Below, in pieces: positions 27,317 through 36,015 of a stretch of DNA of 64,000 bases; position 1 is the first letter of the stretch; each line of letters begins with the position of its first letter. The stretch is from Myroides sp. 1354. Its GTDB lineage: Bacteria; Bacteroidota; Bacteroidia; Flavobacteriales; Flavobacteriaceae. The stretch spans positions 186,001-250,000 of the forward strand of contig NZ_JACAGN010000004.1 in assembly GCF_030324495.1 (NCBI RefSeq), read 5' to 3'. A model generated the notes under the pieces. It was not told the DNA's origin and made no database searches. It saw only the letters and a list, made by a program, of their open reading frames with translations. The position numbers and the translations under genes are program-made.

Positions 27317-27739
27317 ATGGACAACGACAACAAGAAAAAACCGAATGCGCCGATTGACGAGGCATATCTCATGTCGATTATGGCAGGTGAAACAAAGAAG
27401 CCCCAACAGGCGGTAGCACCCCAAGAGCCAACGGCAGAACCGCCAAAGGAAATACCCACGGAAAAGCTCGTAGCCAAAGAGCGAACACGGCAAAAGAGGG
27501 CTTCCGATATGGGCTATGGCGAGCGGTTTCTCAACAGCCATACCATGACACGCCGAGGCGATAAGAGCATCTACATCCGGCAGGAATACCACGAACGGCT
27601 TTCCCGTATCGTGCAGGTCATCGGCGAGGACAAGATACCCTTGTATGCCTATTTGGACAATATTCTCGAACACCATTTTGAACAGTTTGAAAAAGCCATC
27701 ACCGATGATTTCAACGATAAGTTTAAACCCATTTTTTAA
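27317..27739 (+). CDS. traB: DUF3408-family conjugation protein (TraB-like)
   Basis: A 140-aa protein with a disordered N-terminal half rich in Lys, Pro, Gln and Glu and a C-terminal DUF3408-type helical domain with YIRQEYHERLSRIVQVIGEDK and YAYLDNILEHHFEQF. Such ribbon-helix-helix-like proteins follow traA in CTnDOT-type operons and may work with the ParA-like ATPase as its DNA-binding partner; that role is inferred. Confidence 0.75.
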   Translation: MDNDNKKKPNAPIDEAYLMSIMAGETKKPQQAVAPQEPTAEPPKEIPTEKLVAKERTRQKRASDMGYGERFLNSHTMTRRGDKSIYIRQEYHERLSRIVQVIGEDKIPLYAYLDNILEHHFEQFEKAITDDFNDKFKPIF

Positions 27740-27750
27740 AGTATTTGATT

Positions 27751-28035
27751 ATGAAAAAGCAACAGCAACAACAGCAAAACCAACCAAAAAAGGTACTGCG
27801 CATAGCCCGATACAAGTCTGTCTTTCTAAGACCGACCGGAGTTGTCGCAAGGTGTGGAAAGTCGGTGTATATCTGCCCCGATTTCCACAAGAAATTATCC
27901 CGTATCGTCTGTATTCTCGGAGACGGGGAAATCACGCTGACAGATTATCTGCATAGCGTATTGAAACAGCACTTTGAGGATTTCGGTGAGGAAATAAATA
28001 CCATCCATGCCCGAAACCAAAAGCCAATATTATAG
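27751..28035 (+). CDS. traC: Second DUF3408-family protein (TraC-like, 94 aa)
   Basis: A shorter relative of the preceding gene. After a poly-Gln N-terminus (MKKQQQQQQNQ) comes the same domain pattern, YICPDFHKKLSRIVCIL and TLTDYLHSVLKQHFEDF. I choose ATG at 27751 over an upstream TTG. The CAG/CAA tract at 27757-27780 could vary in length between isolates. Twelve nt after the previous gene and 2 nt before the next, so operonic. Confidence 0.75.
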   Translation: MKKQQQQQQNQPKKVLRIARYKSVFLRPTGVVARCGKSVYICPDFHKKLSRIVCILGDGEITLTDYLHSVLKQHFEDFGEEINTIHARNQKPIL

Positions 28036-28037
28036 CT

Positions 28038-28676
28038 ATGGAAACATTGATTGTAATATGCCTTATCATCGTCATTATCCTGTTGCTGAAAGATAAGTTG
28101 GTTATCAATAAGACCGTCCGCAGGGAGATAAAGCCGGAACACAAAAGACCCGACCTGCCGGATATTATGGGGCTTCCAAAGCCCGTGGAGCGACACACGT
28201 TGCCCATGAGTGCCACAGAGAGCCAATCCGGCGAACGTGACGGGATTGCTGATAATTTTGATGCAGAAGCCTACGGGATAGGTTTAGGATTGGAAAATCC
28301 GCAGATTGAGGGAGAACCGGATGAAGTTTTCGGGAGTATGTCAGATTTTGAAAATGAGGAAGACGAATGGGATGAATACGGGTTTGAGGACGGCGACAAT
28401 GAGTTTGCCACAGGGGTTACCTTTGATGAACTGACAACCGTGGGGGCATGGTTGGAGCAAGATACACTTGAACCTGACCAGCAACAGAAAGCGGTGGATA
28501 TAGTTCAGCGATTACAGGGAACGGAATTGTTAAGCCTGCTCGAAAACTCAATGGATGGGGCTTCACGGAAGATTGCAGAGTTGTTGGACAAGAGCCTCTC
28601 CGCCGGAACGGATTTCAGTTCTCCCGATTTGCGGAAAAGTGATTTGGAAGATTTCGACATCGGGGAGTTTGTGTGA
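28038..28676 (+). CDS. traD: TraD-like conjugation protein (212 aa)
   Basis: An N-terminal membrane anchor (METLIVICLIIVIILLLKDK) is followed by an acidic cytoplasmic or periplasmic domain dense in Glu and Asp (about 80-130) and a helical C-terminus (DQQQKAVDIVQRLQGTELL). It matches the position and features of TraD of CTnDOT-type elements; function in transfer is not known. Normally traE follows directly, but here a terminator and a 7-kb cargo block intervene. Confidence 0.75.
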   Translation: METLIVICLIIVIILLLKDKLVINKTVRREIKPEHKRPDLPDIMGLPKPVERHTLPMSATESQSGERDGIADNFDAEAYGIGLGLENPQIEGEPDEVFGSMSDFENEEDEWDEYGFEDGDNEFATGVTFDELTTVGAWLEQDTLEPDQQQKAVDIVQRLQGTELLSLLENSMDGASRKIAELLDKSLSAGTDFSSPDLRKSDLEDFDIGEFV

Positions 28677-28718
28677 TTTTTAGGTATGTTTCATTGGACA
28701 TAGCAAAAGTTCATCTAG

Positions 28719-28757
28719 AGAGTACATGTATACGATTATACACGTGCTCTTTTTTTG
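28719..28757 (+). terminator. Terminator after traD
   Basis: A 13-bp stem with two G-U type pairs (GAGTACATGTATA with TATACACGTGCTC, 4-nt loop CGAT) followed by eight T residues. It ends the traA-traD transcript before the cargo block, so traE-traQ need their own promoter or arrived before the interruption. Confidence 0.8.
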
Positions 28758-28794
28758 TGCTAATTTTCAGATTAATAATTTTAGCGATAAAAAA

Positions 28795-28854
28795 ATCGTC
28801 AAAAATTTTGACGATAAAAAAATAGTCACTATATTTGACAAAATTTTTATCGTC
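28795..28854 (+). promoter_or_regulatory. Promoter with nested palindromic operator for the AAA/TPR gene
   Basis: A near-ideal promoter, TTTG at 28807-28810, 19-nt spacer, TATATTTG at 28830-28837, sits inside overlapping inverted repeats. One is a 21-nt palindrome centred at 28805 (ATCGTCAAAA / TTTTGACGAT) covering the -33 box; another pairs GACGATAAAAA (28810-28820) with TTTTTATCGTC (28844-28854), bracketing the -7 box. A direct repeat CGATAAAAAAATCGTC / CGATAAAAAAATAGTC overlaps too. The layout implies tight repression, perhaps by the winged-helix part of the gene product. Confidence 0.65.
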
Positions 28855-28858
28855 AACT

Positions 28859-31591
28859 ATGAGTGAGCAAGATATATTTTTAAGAAACAATACTGGGAGC
28901 AAGTCTAAGTCTGCTATAGTAGATGGGTTTGTTGTACGAACAAATGAGTTTGATTATATCAAAGACATTTTAGTGAATGGAGATATTAAAAGTAAATCTT
29001 TAAACACTATTATTATTGGACAGCGCGGTGCTGGAAAAACAACATTAATGCATAGACTGAATTACGCTATACTTGATGAAAAGCTGCTGTCGGATATCTA
29101 CCTTCCTATTATTTTCTCGGAAGAACAATACAATTTATCTGATCTAACGAATCTTTGGGAGGCTATAGCTATGGGAATTGATGATAATTTTTATAAGGAA
29201 AAACTATCTGATTCCATTGAGAAGATTATTGACACGGAAGAAGATTATGAAAAAGCATCATTTAGTTTTTTGCAAAAGTTTCTGAAGTCAAAAAACAAAA
29301 CGGCCATTCTTTTTATCGAGAATGTTAACTTTTTTTTAAAGAAGCTAAATGAATACGAAAAAAAGCGACTTAAGTCAATTTTAACCTCTGAATCTCATTT
29401 TAGAATAATAGGTTCTTCAACTTCTTTCAATGATGGAACAATTGACTTTGGCGATCCATTTTATAAGTTTTTTAATACGGTGCAATTGGATGGGCTGAAT
29501 CAACAAGATTGCGAAAAACTTCTAATAAAAATTGGTCAACAATATGGAGAGGAGAATCAGATTAAAGAGATTATTGAGAATTACCCCGGTAGAGTTGAAG
29601 CGTTAAGAAGATTAACTGGAGGTGTACCAAGAACAATCTCTTATCTTTTTCAGATTTTTTTAGATAATGAAAATGGCAAGGCTATTAAAGACCTTTATCT
29701 TCTTATAGATACATTAACACTATTATACAAGTCTGAGTTAGATCAACTTTCAACTCAACAACAGAAAGTAATTGATGCTATAGCTAGAAAATGGGACGCG
29801 ATTTCTGTTAAAGAAATCGCAAAGCGGACTAGATTGGAAAGCAAAAATATATCATCGATACTATCATATCTAGAAAAAAATCAATTGATTGAGAAGGTGC
29901 CTACTTCTACAAAGAATCATTTATATAGAATAAAGGAACGCTTTATGAATATTTGGTACTTAATGAGGTTTGGAAGAAAACATGATAAGGAAAATGTGAT
30001 ATGGCTAGTTCGATTTTTTGATGCTTGGTGTGACGAAAGTGAGCTAACTAAAAGACTTAAAAATCATATTAGCAACCTTAAAGATGGTAAGTATGACGCT
30101 GTTGCTGCAATAGATATGGGTAATACATTTTTGTCTTGCGAGAACATCCCGGAGAATTTAAAGGAAGAATTGATTAGTACTACTAATTCTATCTTACCAG
30201 ACAGAATATTAAAAGGGGCAAAAACTGCTGAAAAGGATGTATTAGATGACATTAAAAAGCTCTTAAAAGATGAGCGTTTTGATGAAGCTGTTAGTCGACT
30301 CAACGATGTAGAAAATAAAGATATTGATTATTTCATGTTAGCTACATCTGTTTATTTAATGCAAGGAGATCATGAAAAAGCATTAGACGCAGCAAAATCA
30401 GCTTGGAATTTAGATGATCAAAATACATTTACATCCACCACATTAGGAGTTATTTATGACATGCACTTAAATGATCCTGATAAAGCTATAGAATATTATG
30501 AGAAGTCATTGACATTACCACATCCTCATCCATATGCTGCTAATAGGTTAGGTAGTATTTATAAAAAGAGAAAGGATTACGAGTCAGCGATAAAATATCA
30601 TAAACAAGCTGTGACAAAGAATTTTAAACAGTCATTGATTTCCTTAGGAAATATTTATTTAGATCTTAATGATTTTGAAATGGCAGAGAAATATTTTAGA
30701 GATGCTGTAGAGGCTAAATTAGATAAATCTAATACTGCTTTGGCAAAATTGTTTTCTAAAATGAAAAAGAAAAAAGATGCTGAGATAGCTCTTTTGAATG
30801 CGGTTAAGGAGAACGAAGAGGATAGTAATATTAATCTTGGAAGACTCTACATGTTTAAAAGCAAACCAAGTTTCAAAAAAGCGGAGGAGCAATTTAAATT
30901 AGCCATTGACAAGGGAGAAATTGATGGGTATACTCAATTAGCAAGATTATATCTTAGACAGAAACAAAACGACATGGCAATTGCTGTTCTTGAAAATGGA
31001 GTATCACATAATGATGCTGAATCAGCACATCAGTTGGCTCATCTCTTTCACAGAGAAGGGCTGTTTGAGAAGTCGGATAAAATGTTTGAGAAAGCAATAG
31101 AATTAGGCGATACTTCTGTGATAGGATGTTGGGTACAGAGCATCTATAGATCTAAGAGAAACAATAGGAAAAAATTCACAAAAGAGTTGCTTGAGAAATA
31201 CAAACCAGACGATATAAATAGTCGCTTTGAGTTACTTTATGCTAAAATACTATTGTGGAACGACAATTTGACGGAAGCAATAGGCATTGTAAAAAAGCAA
31301 GCTGCCATTTTACATAACAGCACTGATGATGATAGCTATGCTCACAGAAATATTTCAGAACTTGTAGAATTTTTCCTGTTACTTATTGCTAAAAGAGAAT
31401 ATGATATTGCTTTAGATATGTTTAGTGATAATAATGATTTGGATCTTAGAACTATGCTGAAGCCTATATATTACCTAATGATGAATGAGCTCAAGGAAGA
31501 TTATCCAATGGAATACCTTAAGGCTGGTAAAGAGCTAACAGAAACTATTAATGATTTAAAAAAGGAGGTGGAAAATTTGAGAAAGAAATAG
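28859..31591 (+). CDS. AAA+/STAND-like NTPase with winged helix and TPR array (910 aa)
   Basis: Domains in order: an ORC/STAND-type ATPase (about 20-270) with Walker A IIIGQRGAGKTTLMHRL, Walker B TAILFIENVN, a sensor-1-like RIIGSSTS and GGVPRTIS; a winged-helix segment (about 300-370, QQKVIDAIARKWDAISVKEI and KNISSILSYLEKNQLIEKV); then many tetratricopeptide repeats (about 480-800, for example ALDAAKSAWNLDDQN, AIKYHKQAVTK) and a coiled coil end. Start ATG at 28859 is favoured because the promoter's -7 box lies at 28830. This architecture is common in bacterial defence sensors; function is inferred. The gene is much more AT-rich than the flanking tra genes, consistent with cargo. Confidence 0.7.
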   Translation: MSEQDIFLRNNTGSKSKSAIVDGFVVRTNEFDYIKDILVNGDIKSKSLNTIIIGQRGAGKTTLMHRLNYAILDEKLLSDIYLPIIFSEEQYNLSDLTNLWEAIAMGIDDNFYKEKLSDSIEKIIDTEEDYEKASFSFLQKFLKSKNKTAILFIENVNFFLKKLNEYEKKRLKSILTSESHFRIIGSSTSFNDGTIDFGDPFYKFFNTVQLDGLNQQDCEKLLIKIGQQYGEENQIKEIIENYPGRVEALRRLTGGVPRTISYLFQIFLDNENGKAIKDLYLLIDTLTLLYKSELDQLSTQQQKVIDAIARKWDAISVKEIAKRTRLESKNISSILSYLEKNQLIEKVPTSTKNHLYRIKERFMNIWYLMRFGRKHDKENVIWLVRFFDAWCDESELTKRLKNHISNLKDGKYDAVAAIDMGNTFLSCENIPENLKEELISTTNSILPDRILKGAKTAEKDVLDDIKKLLKDERFDEAVSRLNDVENKDIDYFMLATSVYLMQGDHEKALDAAKSAWNLDDQNTFTSTTLGVIYDMHLNDPDKAIEYYEKSLTLPHPHPYAANRLGSIYKKRKDYESAIKYHKQAVTKNFKQSLISLGNIYLDLNDFEMAEKYFRDAVEAKLDKSNTALAKLFSKMKKKKDAEIALLNAVKENEEDSNINLGRLYMFKSKPSFKKAEEQFKLAIDKGEIDGYTQLARLYLRQKQNDMAIAVLENGVSHNDAESAHQLAHLFHREGLFEKSDKMFEKAIELGDTSVIGCWVQSIYRSKRNNRKKFTKELLEKYKPDDINSRFELLYAKILLWNDNLTEAIGIVKKQAAILHNSTDDDSYAHRNISELVEFFLLLIAKREYDIALDMFSDNNDLDLRTMLKPIYYLMMNELKEDYPMEYLKAGKELTETINDLKKEVENLRKK

Positions 31592-31627
31592 AATAAAAAC
31601 GTAAACAAAAATATTAGAGAAATTTAA

Positions 31628-31662
31628 GCATAGTTTAAGAAATGCGACAACTTAAACTATGC
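31628..31662. terminator. Perfect hairpin after the AAA/TPR gene
   Basis: A perfect 12-bp stem (GCATAGTTTAAG with CTTAAACTATGC) with an 11-nt loop, 36 nt past the stop codon, followed by a T-rich stretch rather than a clean T-run. It probably separates the AAA/TPR transcript from the metallo-beta-lactamase gene. The remainder of the spacer up to 31888 shows only short repeats (GCACAAA with TTTGTGC at about 31724-31755; ATCGTCT with AGACGAT at about 31792-31856) and no gene. Confidence 0.5.
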
Positions 31663-31888
31663 CTACTGTTTCTTTCAAGTGTCCACTTATGAGAATGGAT
31701 AAATGATATTGTGATTGGAATAGCACAAAAGTAAACAAACTTGTTATTTGTGCAAATATAATTGTCATTTTCTTTTCTTATAGTGGTCAATGATCGTCTG
31801 GCTTTGCTAATGTTTATGCTGGGACTACCATTTTTATAAAATTAGGTAGACGATAATGATAAAAGTATTAAATAAAAAAGAAAATTAA

Positions 31889-33052
31889 ATGGCAAACGCT
31901 ACTATTAAGTATTACCCAGTTGGTAATGGAGATACCTCTCTAATTACTTTGGAAGACAAAACAACCATTGTGGTTGATTGTAACATCAGGAATTGTGACA
32001 ACGACGAAACATATGACGTTAAAAAAGATTTATTGCAAAGCTTGCAGTATAGTAATGGTATACCCTATGTTGACGTATTTATCTTAACTCATGGTGATCA
32101 AGATCATTGTAGAGGCTTTAAAAAGCACTTCTATCAAGGAGCTCCCGAAAAATATTCAGAAAGTGATAAGAAGGAAGGGCTTATCAGAGTAGACACAATG
32201 TGGTTTTCTCCAATGATTGCTGAGGAACATACAAATGATGATGAAGATGCTTACCAAAAGGAAGCAGAACGCCGGCTTTCACTACATCGAAACAAAGACC
32301 CTAAAAAGGATAATGCAGGAAATAGAATTAAGATTATCGGGTATGACGGAAGTACAGATTATAAAGACTTAGATCATTTAAGAGCTAAACCAGGAGACAT
32401 AGTAGACCGCTTTAATGACCGAAATCAAGTATTGTTTTCAATATTCATCCATGCCCCCTTCAAGGAACATCTTGAAGCATTAGGTGACGATAAAAAAAAT
32501 TCAACGAGCATTGTGTTTCAAGCGAGATTTAAAAAGACATCTTATCAGCAAGATTTCTCAACTCTTGCAATGTTTGGGGGGGATTCTGATCACACTTCAT
32601 GGTGTATTATTTTAGAAAAAACTAAAAAGTACAAAAATGAACATGCTTTGAAATGGGATTTATTTCTTTCTCCTCATCACTGCTCTTGGTCATTCTTTAA
32701 CGATAGGCCACAAGAAGAAAATCCTGATCCGAAAGATACTTCATTGGAAGTTTTAAACTACAGGAGGAATAATGCAAAGGTTATTGCATCAAGTAAGAAA
32801 ATCTTAAATGACGAGGATAATCCACCTCATTATGAGGCTAAACGCGAGTATGTTAAAAAAGTAACGGATGGAAATTTTCTGAATACTACTACATATAACA
32901 TAGTTAACAAGATTCCGCAACCAATCGTCTTTGAGGTTACTTCTCAAGGAATAGTAAAACCTAAGCAGGTTGAGGGTTCAGCTAAGGTTGCCGGAGGAGC
33001 TGGTTTAGGTATTGTAAACACCACTTCAAAATACGGAAATGGAGAAGTTTAG
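31889..33052 (+). CDS. Metallo-beta-lactamase-fold hydrolase, ComEC-like type (387 aa)
   Basis: The MBL signature is LTHGDQDHCRGF with H68, D70, D72 and H73, the HxDxDH variant seen in ComEC-like and nucleic-acid-acting MBL proteins, and later FGGDSDHTSW and LSPHHCSWSF supply further metal ligands. No signal peptide, so it is cytoplasmic and not an antibiotic beta-lactamase. The C-terminus is a Gly/Ala-rich flexible tail (KVAGGAGLG...). The last 14 nt overlap the start of the E2-E1-JAB gene, so the two are translationally coupled and act together. Likely nuclease or phosphodiesterase effector; unproven. Confidence 0.75.
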   Translation: MANATIKYYPVGNGDTSLITLEDKTTIVVDCNIRNCDNDETYDVKKDLLQSLQYSNGIPYVDVFILTHGDQDHCRGFKKHFYQGAPEKYSESDKKEGLIRVDTMWFSPMIAEEHTNDDEDAYQKEAERRLSLHRNKDPKKDNAGNRIKIIGYDGSTDYKDLDHLRAKPGDIVDRFNDRNQVLFSIFIHAPFKEHLEALGDDKKNSTSIVFQARFKKTSYQQDFSTLAMFGGDSDHTSWCIILEKTKKYKNEHALKWDLFLSPHHCSWSFFNDRPQEENPDPKDTSLEVLNYRRNNAKVIASSKKILNDEDNPPHYEAKREYVKKVTDGNFLNTTTYNIVNKIPQPIVFEVTSQGIVKPKQVEGSAKVAGGAGLGIVNTTSKYGNGEV

Positions 33053-35321
33053 TGATAGCCTGCCGTTATTTACTAATGATATAGAGAATCCTGAATTTCA
33101 GGATTCTCTAAAATCATTATGTCAACTTCAAGGTGATCAAGTAAAGATTTTGGATTGGGGAAATAGTAGAATTGCTATTCCAATTGAGATCAATATTGAC
33201 TTACCTAGTCTGGGGAATTTTGACGATTTAGACATTAGAGAAAAAGAGCCTGTTATTTTTGTGTTTGATTTAATTAATTATCCAGTTTCAGCTCCTCGAG
33301 TTTATACTGACAGGTTAGATTTTCCTAAAAACAATCTTGCTCATCTTTATGTAGCAGTTAATAATCGCCCGCCGGCCTTCTGTTATGTAAGAGGAAATGC
33401 AGACGAATGGTATGCAAATAAAAGGATTGAAGACCTCGTAATACGAATAAGCAACTGGCTTAGAGATGGTGCTACAGGTGAGTTAACTGAAAATGGTGAA
33501 CAATATGAACCATTGAGATTAGAGGGATACTCGGGAAGTATAATTTATGACTATGATACCCTTCTGACTGTTGTTGCTAATAAAGCAGCTTTTGAATTTG
33601 GAGATAAGTTTTCAATTGTCTTGTTCGAACGTCCGAATAATTCGGGTAGGTATACGTATAAATTTGTTAGGCTGATTACTGATAAAAATGCACTTACTAC
33701 TATTAAGGAAGTTGACGAGGAACGTAAAAAAGACAAAGAAGATGTTACAAGAAAGAAATATTATTACGGATATGTGCTATGGAGTGAAGAAGATGTGATA
33801 AGACGAGAATATGAAGTAAATATTCCAAGGTCATGGGACGAGTTTAAATTGTTTTGTGAGTATTATCATATTAAATATAAAGAGTTTGAAAAATTCATTA
33901 CTACCTATAGTAAAATAAACGAATATATCTATTTTCCTGTAATAATTGGAATACGTAGACCTAGTCAACTGATTGGCTATTCATCGAATGTAGAATTCAT
34001 AAACCTACGCTTTAAAGTAACTTCCAGTGACATCGAACAGGAAAAAATTGTCAATAACATATCTATTGATATGCTATCACACAACCAGCCTCTAACGCAA
34101 AAATTAGCTAGTCATATATCAGGGATGAATCTTTCTTTAGGTAATGAAAGACACGTTGTTTTTGGATGTGGAGCCATCGGTTCTAAGATAATAATGCACT
34201 TGGCAAGATCTGGACAAACAAACTTGACGTTGATTGATCCAGACTATATTTCCCCACATAATTTAGTTAGACATAGCTTGTTTGGAGAAGATGTAGGGCA
34301 AAATAAAGCAGAAGCATTAGCAGAAAAAATAAAGAAAATATATCCTTATGAACAAACGAATGTTATAAATGGTCCCTCCTTTAAAGATGGACTAATAGAT
34401 CAAAAATCAACATTCGAAATATATAATTGGATATTAGATTTTACTGCGTCTGAAGCATTCTTTAATAAATTGGCTACACTGAAAAGTTTAGATACAAATA
34501 GGGTTGCCAGCACATTCATTTCTGATTTTGGAAATTTAGGAATAATGTATAAAGAAGGTGAGTCAAGAAATCCAAGATTAGATGACCTACAGTCATATTT
34601 ATACAGTCTATCTGAAAGCAATAAAAACATTCAAAACTGGCTTCAGAGAGAACAAACAACAGCTCGATCGAGTGGTTTTATTGTTCAAGTTGGTGTTGGA
34701 TGTAATTCTGAAACCACAATTTTATCAGATGACAAAATATCATCACATGCCTCATACTTTTCAGGTATTCTTAAAAAAGAAATGGCTAATCCGGCTAAGG
34801 ATGGGAAAATATATTTAAACAATATTATAGACACAGAAGATTACACGATTGAGACACATGTATTAAATGTCAAACCATTTGATATTTTTCAAGTTGTTAA
34901 TGATTCTAGTTGGACAATTCGTTTTAAACCCGAAATTATCGAACAGCTAACCAAAGAATTTTTACTTGCTGGACAAACTGAAACAGGAGGTGTTTTTGTG
35001 GGTGTTTGTAATTATAAAACAAAGACAATTCATGTTACGGGATCAATTAAAGCTCCTTTGGATAGCAAGGGCAGTTCAACACATTTTATAAGGGGAAATG
35101 ATGGATTATCGAAAGAGATCTCTAAAATAGAAAACAGTTCAGGGGGACAAATAGGTTATGTCGGCGAGTGGCACACTCATCCTAATGGGCCTAATTGTCT
35201 TAGTAAACAGGATATGGAAAGCGTGAAGAAGCACAAAGAAGAATGTAGTAATCTTCAACCGCCATTGCCTGTATTTTTATCCATTATTACTCCAACTGGA
35301 CTTTACCCTTACGTTTTTTAA
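33039..35321 (+). CDS. E2-E1-JAB triple-domain ubiquitin-like conjugation/deconjugation protein (760 aa)
   Basis: Three domains are visible. An N-terminal E2-like (UBC) domain, about 1-165, has YPVSAPRVYTD, then PPAFCYVRGNADEW with candidate catalytic C115. An E1/ThiF domain, about 345-620, has the nucleotide loop VVFGCGAIGSK (374-384), LTLIDPDYISPHNLVRH (397-412) and VGVGCNSETT with candidate thioester C555. A C-terminal JAB/MPN peptidase, about 635-760, has TETGG (E649) and GEWHTHPNGPNCLSKQD with H712, H714 and D725, a complete JAMM motif. Prokaryotic E2-E1-JAB fusions were recognised by comparative genomics as Ub-like systems, some linked to phage defence. No ubiquitin-like protein is evident nearby. 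Confidence 0.82.
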   Translation: MEKFSDSLPLFTNDIENPEFQDSLKSLCQLQGDQVKILDWGNSRIAIPIEINIDLPSLGNFDDLDIREKEPVIFVFDLINYPVSAPRVYTDRLDFPKNNLAHLYVAVNNRPPAFCYVRGNADEWYANKRIEDLVIRISNWLRDGATGELTENGEQYEPLRLEGYSGSIIYDYDTLLTVVANKAAFEFGDKFSIVLFERPNNSGRYTYKFVRLITDKNALTTIKEVDEERKKDKEDVTRKKYYYGYVLWSEEDVIRREYEVNIPRSWDEFKLFCEYYHIKYKEFEKFITTYSKINEYIYFPVIIGIRRPSQLIGYSSNVEFINLRFKVTSSDIEQEKIVNNISIDMLSHNQPLTQKLASHISGMNLSLGNERHVVFGCGAIGSKIIMHLARSGQTNLTLIDPDYISPHNLVRHSLFGEDVGQNKAEALAEKIKKIYPYEQTNVINGPSFKDGLIDQKSTFEIYNWILDFTASEAFFNKLATLKSLDTNRVASTFISDFGNLGIMYKEGESRNPRLDDLQSYLYSLSESNKNIQNWLQREQTTARSSGFIVQVGVGCNSETTILSDDKISSHASYFSGILKKEMANPAKDGKIYLNNIIDTEDYTIETHVLNVKPFDIFQVVNDSSWTIRFKPEIIEQLTKEFLLAGQTETGGVFVGVCNYKTKTIHVTGSIKAPLDSKGSSTHFIRGNDGLSKEISKIENSSGGQIGYVGEWHTHPNGPNCLSKQDMESVKKHKEECSNLQPPLPVFLSIITPTGLYPYVF

Positions 35322-35332
35322 ACAATTGTAGC

Positions 35333-35959
35333 ATGGAGAAAGAAGTTAATTTAAAGGCAAAGAACACGCCTCAATTGTGGATTTTACTTTCTGCAAATAT
35401 TTTGATTATATGTGGTGTGTTTTTTCCGCTTTACTTTAAAGAGATAACACAAGAATTTGATGTTATTTTCATATTAAAAGGTTTAGGAGCTTCCATTGCT
35501 CCTTTACTTTTATTTTTGTTAAATGGATTGTTGTCAAGTAACCAAAAAGCAGTACTGGTATTTTGGAAATTCAAAAATCCTTTACCTGGATCAGTAGCAT
35601 TCTCTAGGATAAGTAAAGAAGATCCTCGAATTGATAGAAAAAAGCTAAAGGAAATATATGGTTCTTTACCCAAAAATCCTTTAGATCAAAATAAACTATG
35701 GTATAAAATCTACAGAAAGAATTCTTTGGATATTGTGATTTCTGAGAGTCATCGAGCTTTTTTACTAGCTAGGGATTTAACTTCTTTATGTTTTCTTTTT
35801 ATAGTTTTTATTGGATTGCCTGCTATTCTAATTGCCTCTCGACCGATCAGTGTATATTACTTTTGTTTTTTATTGGTTCAATACTTACTTGTTGTTAAGG
35901 GAGCACAAAATAGAGGGCGAAGATTTGTTGCAAATGTCTTAGCAAAAGAGAGTCGATAA
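35333..35959 (+). CDS. Four-TM membrane protein of the E2-E1-JAB module (208 aa)
   Basis: Starts 11 nt after the E2-E1-JAB stop, so it belongs to the same operon. Four hydrophobic segments are seen, two near residues 12-60 and two near 143-195, flanking a charged cytoplasmic loop (about 65-140) with KFKNPLPGSVAFSRISKED. The C-terminus is Arg-rich (GAQNRGRRFVANVLAKESR). I know no family for it. A membrane-perturbing effector or a conjugation target would fit the context; this is inference. Confidence 0.6.
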   Translation: MEKEVNLKAKNTPQLWILLSANILIICGVFFPLYFKEITQEFDVIFILKGLGASIAPLLLFLLNGLLSSNQKAVLVFWKFKNPLPGSVAFSRISKEDPRIDRKKLKEIYGSLPKNPLDQNKLWYKIYRKNSLDIVISESHRAFLLARDLTSLCFLFIVFIGLPAILIASRPISVYYFCFLLVQYLLVVKGAQNRGRRFVANVLAKESR

Positions 35960-35980
35960 AGTAATAAGAATTATTCATTT

Positions 35981-36015
35981 AACGCATCATGGTTAATTAC
36001 ATGATGCGTTTTTTT
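35981..36015 (+). terminator. Terminator of the E2-E1-JAB operon
   Basis: Perfect 10-bp stem (AACGCATCAT with ATGATGCGTT, 10-nt loop) running into seven T residues, 21 nt past the last cargo gene. It marks the right edge of the cargo block; GC-richer tra sequence resumes by 36100. Confidence 0.85.

Noticed and set aside
31889..33052. Beta-lactamase resistance gene
   Set aside because: No signal peptide, an HxDxDH rather than HxHxDH motif, and operon linkage to E2-E1-JAB argue for a cytoplasmic nucleic-acid or nucleotide hydrolase.
33039..35321. Thiamine or molybdopterin ThiF/MoeB enzyme
   Set aside because: Fusion to an E2-like N-terminus and a JAB C-terminus and the lack of thi or moa neighbours point to a ubiquitin-like system instead.
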